From Pedobacter africanus (GTDB taxonomy: Bacteria; Bacteroidota; Bacteroidia; Sphingobacteriales; Sphingobacteriaceae), in contig NZ_FWXT01000001.1 of assembly GCF_900176535.1 (NCBI RefSeq), forward strand, positions 310,001 to 374,000: a stretch of DNA of 64,000 bases. Reading direction: 5' to 3'. A program made the position numbers and the translations under genes. Below the pieces are notes generated by a model. It ran no database searches and was not told the origin of the DNA. It saw only the letters and a program-made list of their open reading frames with translations. Of this stretch, positions 25,259 to 33,181 are shown one piece after another (the first letter of the stretch is position 1; every line of letters begins with the position of its first letter).

Positions 25259-26233
25259 TCAATACTTCACCTGGCTTGGACTAATGCTGTACTTTTTCTT
25301 GAATGCATTACTGAAGTGCTGCAATGAGCAGTACCCCAATTTAAATGCGATTTCAGTAGCTTGTTTTTTGCCTTCCAGTAAATCTTTTTTTGCCAGCTCC
25401 AAACGCAAGTCAGATAAATAAGAAAAAGCTGTTTGATTAAACATCTCTTTAAACCCCCGCTTCAGTTTGTATTCATTTATCCCTGCTATTTTTGCCAATT
25501 CTACCAGCGTAGGCGGCGACTCCATATTTTTGACTAAATAATCGCGGGCAAATACAATCCGTTCTTTGTCGTAATCATGTTTGACGTATTCAGATTTTGA
25601 TTTTTGAAAGTTATGAAATGATTCCGCCTGCAAAACAAGTAGTTCAATCGTTTTAGAAAGCAAAAATAACCGCTTTAACCCTCCCAAATAGTCACAGTTC
25701 AAAATCGAATAAATACAGGTCTGTAAAGGCAGATCAATATTTAGATTAGCATTCGAAAAAGCTACGGGTGTTCCCGAAACTATTTTGTCTGCAAATTGCT
25801 TAAGTGATTCATTTCCATCTTTTGATATCGCCAAAAAAGAATCCTTTTCAAATTGAATCATAAATGATTTCATGTGCAGTTCATCAAACTTCATTTTGCC
25901 TTCGGCTTTGGTGCCATAGAATAAATTATGTTGGTTCCCGTTCAACTCAAAGGAATTGCCCATTCCATCCTGTTTTATAGAAGTTCTTCCCTGCAAATTA
26001 AAGTGCATGGTTATCTGCTCTGTATCTCCTTTCCAATCCAGTTCGGCTGGTTTGTCAAGATCAGTTTCGGAGTACAGGATTCTGATGCCATCAAAAAGCC
26101 ATTGTTTAGCCCTTAATTGTCCAAAAGGGATATCTATTTTAAAGGTGTCTTCTTTAAAACCCTGATTATTGATATCATTTTCATCGAAGGCCATTTTAAA
26201 TGCCTTGCTGTCATTTCTTAACTCAAATCCCAT
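25259..26233 (-). CDS. AraC-family transcriptional regulator
   Basis: A 324-residue regulator. The last 100 residues hold the two AraC helix-turn-helix motifs: VELAKIAGINEYKLKRGFKEMFNQTAFSYLSDLRLELAKKDLL and ATEIAFKLGYCSLQHFSNAFKKKYSISPSQVKY. The N-terminal 200 residues are an unassigned sensor region. It is divergent from a membrane protein and FAD monooxygenase pair (108-base gap), which it probably controls. Start at 26233 is a clear ATG. Confidence 0.88.
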   Translation of the reverse strand: MGFELRNDSKAFKMAFDENDINNQGFKEDTFKIDIPFGQLRAKQWLFDGIRILYSETDLDKPAELDWKGDTEQITMHFNLQGRTSIKQDGMGNSFELNGNQHNLFYGTKAEGKMKFDELHMKSFMIQFEKDSFLAISKDGNESLKQFADKIVSGTPVAFSNANLNIDLPLQTCIYSILNCDYLGGLKRLFLLSKTIELLVLQAESFHNFQKSKSEYVKHDYDKERIVFARDYLVKNMESPPTLVELAKIAGINEYKLKRGFKEMFNQTAFSYLSDLRLELAKKDLLEGKKQATEIAFKLGYCSLQHFSNAFKKKYSISPSQVKY

Positions 26234-26341
26234 GCTCCCTAATTTACTAGTTTAACTCCTTTTTTTGCAAGCTCGTTTCCTGATCGTCCAATAATTTTGA
26301 AAAAAAACGTCGCCTGGTGACGGTAAAACTAAAATTTAAAC

Positions 26342-26839
26342 ATGGAAAACATATACCAATACCCCAGAGCTACCCAATGGCTATTTTATTCCATCTGCGC
26401 TTATTTTATAATGAATGGAGCACAGGTCTGGGAAACCGTGCTAATGGTTCCGGCATGGACAGCAGCCCCTCCTGCTTCGTTAATCTTTTTTCAAAAACCC
26501 TATGGATTGGACTTTAAGGTGTTCTGGATAATAACACATGGGATACATGAATTGATATTTATTACAGCTTTGGTTTTTAACTGGAACGTAAAGAAACGGA
26601 GAAATTTAATTCTATTGATTCTTGCCGGACATATTGCAGTTAGGGCTTGGACATTGATGTATTTCGCACCAGCAATCATAGAATTCCAGGCATTACCTTG
26701 TACAAATACTGTTGATGTGTTTTTACAACAAAAAGCAGCGCATTGGCGCAATCTAAATTATATAAGAGTGGCGATATTTTTTGTACTAAACCTTTTACTG
26801 ATACCGGGATTAAAAATAAAGGAGCAAAACAATGCATAA
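26342..26839 (+). CDS. Four-helix membrane protein of unknown function
   Basis: A 165-residue protein with four predicted membrane helices (about 12-38, 62-84, 90-112 and 138-158). No family motif is recognised. The gene ends 8 bases inside the next gene, an FAD monooxygenase, so the two are translationally coupled. Divergent to an AraC regulator. The arrangement suggests a small inducible unit for handling a hydrophobic compound, but this is inference. Confidence 0.75.
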   Translation: MENIYQYPRATQWLFYSICAYFIMNGAQVWETVLMVPAWTAAPPASLIFFQKPYGLDFKVFWIITHGIHELIFITALVFNWNVKKRRNLILLILAGHIAVRAWTLMYFAPAIIEFQALPCTNTVDVFLQQKAAHWRNLNYIRVAIFFVLNLLLIPGLKIKEQNNA

Positions 26840-28046
26840 AACAGCAATCATCATAGGGGCCGGTGTTGCGGGCCCAATACTGGCTTTACAACTAAAAAAA
26901 ATAGGTTTTGAGTCTGAAATATTTGAATCAAGATCAGAATACAATACAAAAGAGGGCGCCTTTTTAGGGCTCACTCCTAATGGCCTGAATGTATTGAAAG
27001 AATTTGTTGATTTGGAAGCGCTTAAAGAAGATTACACTCCGGGCTCAATGAAATTTTTCAACTCCAAGGGAAAACAAATAGCAGAACTGGGTACGGCTTA
27101 CCAGAAACAGCAATATGGTGTAGAAACAATTCAGCTAAAACGCTCAAATCTTAATAAATATGCCCGGAAAGCAGCCATTGACGCCGGCATAACCATAAGG
27201 TACAACAAAAAATTTATCGGATATGATGAAACAAATGAACAGATAACGGCTCGCTTTGTAGACGGAACAAAAGCCACCGGAGATATTATGATTGGCTGTG
27301 ATGGAATGTTTTCTGAGGTCAGAAACCAATTGTTCCCTGAAGCAGCCGTACTCAGGTACACAAAACTGATCTCTACCGGTGGTTATGCAAAGATTCCTGA
27401 ACTTTCAAAACCGCTGGATTCCATACGGATGACCTTTGGCGAAAGGGGATTTTTTGCGTATTCAGTTTCTGACAAGGGCGAAGTCTGGTGGTTCAATAAT
27501 TACTTCAGAGCGCAGGAACCAAAGCCACAGAAAATTGAGCAAACACTAAAGACTGAAATCCAGGACCATTTAGCAAATGTTCATAGGAACGATGATCCTT
27601 TATTTTCCAAAATCATCAAAAACAGTCATGAAATTATTGCTTACCCTATTTATGATGTCCCAAAGCTTTCGCACTGGTATAAAGGCCGGGTTTGTCTCAT
27701 TGGAGATGCTGCACATGGCATTTCTCCACATATCGGACAGGGGGCGTCACTCGCATTAGAAGATACAGCTGTAATTGCTGACTTATTAAAATCATATGAT
27801 GACTATAGAATAGCGTTTCAGATGTTTCAATCCGAGCGCCAGCCCAGGGTAGAAAAAGTAATAAAAAGCGCGAGAAAAATAGGCAATACCAAAACTAAGA
27901 CAAATCCAATAGCTGCATGGTTCCGCGACCGTTTAATTGGTTTCTTTATTTGCAAGCAAATTCAGCAGCTCGACTGGATTTATGGCTGGACTTATTTACA
28001 TACGAAATCTTTTACCTCCACTTCCGATACCCGGAAATATCCATAA
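26832..28046 (+). CDS. FAD-dependent monooxygenase
   Basis: A 404-residue flavoprotein of the p-hydroxybenzoate hydroxylase/UbiH superfamily. It has the N-terminal GxGxxG (IIIGAGVAGPILALQL), the second FAD motif (DGTKATGDIMIGCDGMFSEVR) and the third, GDAAHGISPHIGQGASLALEDT. Enzymes of this group hydroxylate aromatic or polyketide compounds using NAD(P)H and oxygen; some inactivate tetracyclines, but nothing here proves that substrate. It follows the membrane protein by overlap. Its last 55 bases overlap the 3' end of the convergent DUF4249 gene. Confidence 0.88.
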   Translation: MHKTAIIIGAGVAGPILALQLKKIGFESEIFESRSEYNTKEGAFLGLTPNGLNVLKEFVDLEALKEDYTPGSMKFFNSKGKQIAELGTAYQKQQYGVETIQLKRSNLNKYARKAAIDAGITIRYNKKFIGYDETNEQITARFVDGTKATGDIMIGCDGMFSEVRNQLFPEAAVLRYTKLISTGGYAKIPELSKPLDSIRMTFGERGFFAYSVSDKGEVWWFNNYFRAQEPKPQKIEQTLKTEIQDHLANVHRNDDPLFSKIIKNSHEIIAYPIYDVPKLSHWYKGRVCLIGDAAHGISPHIGQGASLALEDTAVIADLLKSYDDYRIAFQMFQSERQPRVEKVIKSARKIGNTKTKTNPIAAWFRDRLIGFFICKQIQQLDWIYGWTYLHTKSFTSTSDTRKYP

Positions 28047-28813
28047 GCAAAGTTTGCAAAATGGGTCTGATTGACGACATTCCCCCGCACCGAACCAGGT
28101 ATTATCTGAAATGGCCCGTTCCCAGACCCGGATGCTGCTAACACCTTTCTGAAATAATCGTAATATCTTCTGGAAATGCCATACAACCTGATGTTTATCA
28201 AATCTCCGGCCTTCAGGTCTTTATCAGAAAAATATTCCTGCATTAAATTGCCTTGGGTTTTCTCGTCATCTATCGCTTTATAATCCGGAAACGTTGATAC
28301 AGGTGATATAATACGGTGTAGATAGTAATTTTCCTCATTGCCATTATCCTGATAGTAGTAGGTAATTTCCACTTCATCACCTCCAAATCCGCCGTTATTA
28401 TTCTGTTCAATTTTATTTTCAATATTCGGTACACCCATACAAGTTTCGGTTGCGGCATAGATTTCTCCATTTAAAACTATTTTTAAGGTATAAGTTTCCC
28501 CGATAACCGGATGAAAATTGGAGCAGATATATTCTCCCGTGCCAGGACTTTCTATAAAACTAAAGACAGCATTTGCTGAATTTGTGACCACTATTTCAGC
28601 TCCAGAAACTGTTGGAAATATTGTACTGTAATATCCTGTTGTGGTAGAAAGTTTGATTTTTTGCGCACTGCCGGTTGTACCCTTTACCCAATCAATCGAT
28701 GCGTCAATGACCAATTTAGGTTCGGCCGTTTCCAAGTCAATCTCTATCACCTTTGTGCAGGACAGAAGAAAAAAACAGCAGGAAACAACCAGATATTTAA
28801 GTATAATTTTCAT
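27992..28813 (-). CDS. DUF4249 lipoprotein
   Basis: A 273-residue outer-membrane lipoprotein (lipobox LLSC at Cys19) with the DUF4249 opening (KVIEIDLETAEPKLVIDASIDW) and beta-sandwich-like body. DUF4249 proteins are usually encoded beside a TonB receptor and probably help capture its substrate. Here it follows the receptor gene by 17 bases. The 3' end overlaps the FAD monooxygenase gene by 55 bases on the other strand; both frames look genuine to their ends. Confidence 0.88.
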   Translation of the reverse strand: MKIILKYLVVSCCFFLLSCTKVIEIDLETAEPKLVIDASIDWVKGTTGSAQKIKLSTTTGYYSTIFPTVSGAEIVVTNSANAVFSFIESPGTGEYICSNFHPVIGETYTLKIVLNGEIYAATETCMGVPNIENKIEQNNNGGFGGDEVEITYYYQDNGNEENYYLHRIISPVSTFPDYKAIDDEKTQGNLMQEYFSDKDLKAGDLINIRLYGISRRYYDYFRKVLAASGSGNGPFQIIPGSVRGNVVNQTHFANFAYGYFRVSEVEVKDFVCK

Positions 28814-28830
28814 TTTTGCAGGATTAGAAA

Positions 28831-31203
28831 TTAGAATCTGAAATTGTAAGTTACACCCGGGATGATACCGAAAATTGACATTCTATTTGCTTCGCTCAGC
28901 CCCGTCTCCCTGTTTTGTTCAAACATAACAGATGCAGCATTACCCCGGTTGTAAACATTGTAAATGCTGAATACCCACTCACTTTTCCAGTTTTTTTTGC
29001 TTTCGGGCTTTGGCAGGTAGGTGGCCGATAGGTCCAGATGATGATAAGCCGGAAGCGAGTTGACATTTCGCGCTCCGTAATTCGCAACCGTAATTCCCTG
29101 GTACTGATATTTGCCGATGGGATAGGTTGCTGCTTTCCCGGTCTGGTAGCTAAAAATGCCCCCAAAACTCCACTTTTTCGTTAATTGATAAGCGGCTGTA
29201 AGTGAAAGGTTATGTGTTTTATCATAATTGGCCCGGTACCATTCGCCATTGTTGATACCAGGCTCATCCGCATTTCTTCCCGGCGTACGTTGCATTGCCC
29301 TGGATAGCGTGTAAGAAAGCCAGCCGGTCAGCTTTCCTGTATTTTTCTTGAGCATCAACTCCAGTCCGTAAGCCCTTGCTTCCCCGTTTAGCAATACCTG
29401 TTCTAGGGCCTCGTTGGCAATCAATTCGGCCCCGTCAATGTAATCTGCTTTGTTTTTGATTTTCTTGTAAAAAGCTTCAGTTTCCAAAGCATATTTTCCA
29501 CTGCTGAAATTTCTGAAATAGCCCAATGCAACCTGGTCAAGAATTTCTGGTTTCAGATATTGGTCGCTCGGTGCCCATATATCAAGCGGAGAGACGGAAG
29601 CTGTGTTGGAAATTAAATGGATATACTGGCTCATCCGGTTGTAACTCGCCTTAATGGATTGATTGTCATTGATGGCATAACTAACTGCCAACCGAGGCTC
29701 TAAATTCCCAAAACCAATGATCCTCTTGTTTTTGTTGTAATGTATTGTACCGCCGGGCGTTCCTTTCTCATAAATTTGTAACCCGGGGTTGAAAACTACT
29801 GCCTGATTATTGGCATAAGTATTTACATTCTGTTCGCCCAACCGCTGGAAATTGCTATAGCGCAGTCCATAATTCAATGATATCTTATCCGTGAGTTTTT
29901 GTTCGGCACTGATATACAATGCATTTTCCCAGGCATATTTTTTTTCAATCTGATCGGCATTGATCGGCGATGTGGCATCCATAGGTTTTATGGTGCCCGG
30001 ATTGAATTGATAATAGATGGAATTGACACCATAATTCAATACCAGCTTATCCGACAGGAGATGGTTAAAATTGTACTTCAGATTATGATTACGAATGTCT
30101 GATACCCAATCAATGCCAACATTTTTTATCTTCAGGCCATAATCATACTTACTGTAAATGACCGATGCATTGGAAAAAAAATTCTTGGAAAAGATATGAT
30201 TCCAACGAAGATTAAAGAATGAGTTTCCATAATTGTTACTGAAAAAATTGCTGAAATCCATTTTATCCTTGCCGAAATATCCTGAAAGAAAAACCCTGTT
30301 ATTGTCATTGACCTTATAATTCAGTTTGGCATTCAAATCATAAAAGGAAACAGCATTAGGGTTGTCGGCCAGTTTCAGAAACAAATGGGCGTAAGAGGTG
30401 CGACCAGCAACTACAAACGAACCTTTATCTTTTACAATAGGGCCTTCTGCCAGTAATCTGCTCGAAACTGCCCCAACTCCACCCATTAGGTGATATTCTT
30501 TATTGTTCCCTTCTTTTTGATAAATATCCAAGACAGCCGAAGTGCGCCCACCGAAATTAGCAGGTATCCCGCCTTTATACAATTTCAGATCTTTAATCAC
30601 GTCAGCATTAAAAACGGAGAAAAAACCAAACAAGTGTGAAGTATTGTAAACAACGGCTTCATCTAACAAGATCAGATTGCCATCAACCGAACCGCCCCTA
30701 ACATTAAAGCCAGTAGCTCCTTCCTGTGCAGTAGAAACACCCGGAAGCTGCAGAATAGCCTTCAAAATATCAACTTCGCCCATAACTGCCGGCATCTTTT
30801 TGATGGTCGAGATAGAGAGTTTATGCACGCTCATTTCCGGTTTTCGGATGTTGCTTGCTGAACCATTGTGTTTTATCACGACCTCATCTAAAGCTTTGCT
30901 TTTTTCAAGCATCGAAAAATTTTTCTTAGTATTTTCTTCCAGAGAGATATGTTCTTCAATATTCTCAAATCCTACACAGCTGACAATGATTGTATATTCT
31001 CCTTTGGGCAGGGTGATCGCGTAAAAACCATATGCATTGGTAGCTGCTGAAACTCTTGATTCAGGAATAAAAATGCCTGCACCGCTTATAGTTTCGGTGT
31101 TTGTTTTTATGGTAACTACTCCACTCAATGTGACTTTCTCCTGCGAATAGGCCCCGAATGAAATCGCTATAAACAGCAGTGTACAAATTATTTCGTTTCT
31201 CAT
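28831..31203 (-). CDS. TonB-dependent receptor with carboxypeptidase-like domain
   Basis: A 790-residue outer-membrane receptor: signal peptide (1-20), carboxypeptidase-regulatory-like domain (about 22-105, VTLSGVVTIKTNTETISGAGIFI), plug (about 125-235, with GFNVRGGSVDGNLILLDEAVVYN) and a beta barrel to the C-terminal aromatic (RF). It is shorter than SusC proteins and has no STN domain, so it is not linked to a sigma/FecR pair. With the DUF4249 lipoprotein it forms an uptake pair. Divergent to a LytS/LytR two-component system that may control it; a TTTGGTATAA motif lies on its strand about 75 bases upstream. Confidence 0.9.
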   Translation of the reverse strand: MRNEIICTLLFIAISFGAYSQEKVTLSGVVTIKTNTETISGAGIFIPESRVSAATNAYGFYAITLPKGEYTIIVSCVGFENIEEHISLEENTKKNFSMLEKSKALDEVVIKHNGSASNIRKPEMSVHKLSISTIKKMPAVMGEVDILKAILQLPGVSTAQEGATGFNVRGGSVDGNLILLDEAVVYNTSHLFGFFSVFNADVIKDLKLYKGGIPANFGGRTSAVLDIYQKEGNNKEYHLMGGVGAVSSRLLAEGPIVKDKGSFVVAGRTSYAHLFLKLADNPNAVSFYDLNAKLNYKVNDNNRVFLSGYFGKDKMDFSNFFSNNYGNSFFNLRWNHIFSKNFFSNASVIYSKYDYGLKIKNVGIDWVSDIRNHNLKYNFNHLLSDKLVLNYGVNSIYYQFNPGTIKPMDATSPINADQIEKKYAWENALYISAEQKLTDKISLNYGLRYSNFQRLGEQNVNTYANNQAVVFNPGLQIYEKGTPGGTIHYNKNKRIIGFGNLEPRLAVSYAINDNQSIKASYNRMSQYIHLISNTASVSPLDIWAPSDQYLKPEILDQVALGYFRNFSSGKYALETEAFYKKIKNKADYIDGAELIANEALEQVLLNGEARAYGLELMLKKNTGKLTGWLSYTLSRAMQRTPGRNADEPGINNGEWYRANYDKTHNLSLTAAYQLTKKWSFGGIFSYQTGKAATYPIGKYQYQGITVANYGARNVNSLPAYHHLDLSATYLPKPESKKNWKSEWVFSIYNVYNRGNAASVMFEQNRETGLSEANRMSIFGIIPGVTYNFRF

Positions 31204-31276
31204 CCTTTAAAAATCGGTTTAACGATTACAATTTTGGATGTAAAACTACCCTTCGGGATAACAGCTTTTTTTTGAA

Positions 31277-31286
31277 TTATACCAAA
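31277..31286 (-). promoter_or_regulatory. Third copy of the TTTGGTATAA motif, facing the TonB receptor gene
   Basis: TTATACCAAA on the plus strand is the exact reverse complement of TTTGGTATAA at 31390-31399. It is oriented toward the receptor gene, about 45 bases upstream of a near -7 element (TAGTTTTA on the minus strand). Confidence 0.4.
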
Positions 31287-31368
31287 CGGTGCATTTATTA
31301 TAGCAAAGCATGCCAGGGCGCTACCAAAATATTTTTCTTGATTTAAGCGTTTCTTAGATGTTTCCTGC

Positions 31369-31403
31369 TTTTGTATAAAAAGGATGTACTTTGGTATAAA
31401 AAG
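31369..31403 (+). promoter_or_regulatory. Direct repeats spaced 21 bp, candidate LytTR operator
   Basis: TTTTGTATAAAAAG (31369-31382) and TTTGGTATAAAAAG (31390-31403) are identical at 13 of 14 positions and offset by exactly two helical turns, as is usual for LytTR-domain regulators. They lie about 40-70 bases upstream of the predicted start point of the two-component operon. The block is also bounded by inverted CCTGCTTTT (31364-31372) and AAAAGCAGG (31399-31407). Confidence 0.5.
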
Positions 31404-31427
31404 CAGGCCATATCATAAATTTAAGTC

Positions 31428-31435
31428 TAGATTTG
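31428..31435 (+). promoter_or_regulatory. -7 promoter element of the LytS/LytR operon
   Basis: TAGATTTG matches TAnnTTTG exactly, 18 bases before the ATG at 31454. Confidence 0.55.
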
Positions 31436-31453
31436 TTTTATAAAACTTTATGA

Positions 31454-32461
31454 ATGAATGACTTTCCTCATCAGCAGTTCACTAACGAAAACTCACTTTT
31501 TCGTTTCCTGATTTCACCTGACCGCAGGATATTCCGGCACCTGCTGCTCATTGTTTTTATTGGAGCCGTATTGTTGAACAGCAGATCCGAGATTGACAAC
31601 CCGATAGCGATATTTGTATATTTTATTCTATTGTTCTATGTAAATATGTACCTGCTGGTGCCAAAACTTTTGTCCAGGAACAAGAATATCGAATACTGCT
31701 TATCTGTGCTCAGCATCATTGTTGTAGTGGCAGTTTGTGGTTATTTTTTCAATCCTTTTGACAAAGACCATGGGCTGAATATCCCGCTTTTTTCCTTTCT
31801 TACCGTGCTGTTGCTGGCCGCTTCCTCCTCTATAAAACTGTTTCAAAAGGGAATGACAGATAAGCAATTGATCTACGAACTGGAACAATCTAAAACCTAT
31901 GCAGAATTGGAACAATTGAAAAACCAGATCAACCCCCATTTTTTATTTAACATGCTAAACAATGCCAATGTGCTTACAAAGAAAGACCCCGAAAAAGCCT
32001 CGCAGGTTTTAATGAAGTTGAGCGATTTACTGCGCTATCAACTTTATGACAGCGCAAGAGATAAGGTGTTGCTGACCTCAGATATCCATTTCCTAGAGGA
32101 TTTTTTAAACCTGGAAAAAGTACGGCGGGATAGTTTTGATTTCCTGATTTCAAAAGAGGGAGATTTGAGCGGCATACAAATTCCTCCCTTGCTACTTGTT
32201 TCGTTCGTTGAAAATGCGGTGAAGCACAATAACGATGTCACAAGAACCTCTTATGTAAACCTGTATTTTGATGTCAGAAATGATGAACTTTTCTTTAAAT
32301 GCATCAATTCCAAATCTATGCTTAAATCCATCAATGATACAGGCGGATTGGGCTTGGCAAATGTTAAACGAAGACTGGAGCTTTTGTTCCCTGCAACACA
32401 CCGTTTAAACATAGAAGAAGACACGGAATGGTATTGCGTAACCTTAACCCTAAAGCTATGA
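31454..32461 (+). CDS. LytS/YehU-type sensor histidine kinase
   Basis: A 335-residue membrane kinase. Four or so membrane helices occupy residues about 28-125. The His_kinase domain follows, with the phosphorylated His162 in KNQINPHFLFNMLNN, then a short ATPase domain (VENAVKHN, GGLGLANVKRRLELLF). No separate periplasmic sensor domain is visible, so the signal may be sensed in or near the membrane. It overlaps the response regulator gene by 4 bases (ATGA). Confidence 0.9.
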   Translation: MNDFPHQQFTNENSLFRFLISPDRRIFRHLLLIVFIGAVLLNSRSEIDNPIAIFVYFILLFYVNMYLLVPKLLSRNKNIEYCLSVLSIIVVVAVCGYFFNPFDKDHGLNIPLFSFLTVLLLAASSSIKLFQKGMTDKQLIYELEQSKTYAELEQLKNQINPHFLFNMLNNANVLTKKDPEKASQVLMKLSDLLRYQLYDSARDKVLLTSDIHFLEDFLNLEKVRRDSFDFLISKEGDLSGIQIPPLLLVSFVENAVKHNNDVTRTSYVNLYFDVRNDELFFKCINSKSMLKSINDTGGLGLANVKRRLELLFPATHRLNIEEDTEWYCVTLTLKL

Positions 32462-33180
32462 ACTGTATTGTTATAGATGATGAACCATTGGCAAGAGAAG
32501 CCGTAGAGATCCTGGTTAACCAAACAGAGGGTTTAGATTTAATTGGTTTGTTCAACAGCCCTGAAACCGCAGTAAGTTTTATAGAAAGCCATACCGTTGA
32601 ATTGATCTTTCTTGACATACAAATGCCTGGAATTAATGGAATTGAATTTGCCAGAACCATTCCGAAAGAAACATTTGTGATTTTTACAACCGCCTATTCT
32701 GAATTTGCTACAGACAGCTACGAAGTAGATGCTATCGACTACCTGATAAAGCCCTTAAAATTGGAGCGTTTTCAAAAGGCGATTGAAAAAGCCCGCAGTT
32801 ATTCCAAATTATTCAAAACAGATTATACCAATAATAACATCGAAAAGGTAGCAGATGATTTTTTCTTTGTGAAGGCAGACCGAAGAATTTTTAAAGTCTA
32901 TTTCAATAACATACTTTTTATTCAGGGTTTAAAAGATTATGTCGTTATGCACAGCGAAAATCAAAAAGTAATTACGGCCATGAATATCAAAACTATCTAC
33001 GATCAATTGCCAAAAGATATATTTGTAAGGGTAAGCAAGTCCTATGTCATCAATGTTAAGCATATCAGTTCTATGGATAACAATACAGTTTACATAGGTA
33101 CAAACGAAATCCCTATAGGCAATATCTATAGGGATTTCTTTTTCAATGAGTTTGTGACAAAAAAAATGGTGAACAGGTAA
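32458..33180 (+). CDS. LytR/AlgR-type response regulator
   Basis: A 240-residue regulator. The receiver domain (about 1-120) has Asp7-Asp8 (VIDDEP), the phosphorylation site Asp53 (IFLDIQMPG) and Lys near 101 (YLIKPLK). The C-terminal LytTR DNA-binding domain covers about 140-238 (FFVKADRRIFKVYFNNILFIQGLKDYV, RVSKSYVINVKHI). I use the ATG at 32458, which overlaps the kinase stop; the open frame upstream from 32428 lies inside the kinase gene. It probably binds the 21-bp-spaced repeats upstream of the operon. Confidence 0.92.
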   Translation: MNCIVIDDEPLAREAVEILVNQTEGLDLIGLFNSPETAVSFIESHTVELIFLDIQMPGINGIEFARTIPKETFVIFTTAYSEFATDSYEVDAIDYLIKPLKLERFQKAIEKARSYSKLFKTDYTNNNIEKVADDFFFVKADRRIFKVYFNNILFIQGLKDYVVMHSENQKVITAMNIKTIYDQLPKDIFVRVSKSYVINVKHISSMDNNTVYIGTNEIPIGNIYRDFFFNEFVTKKMVNR

Positions 33181-33181
33181 G

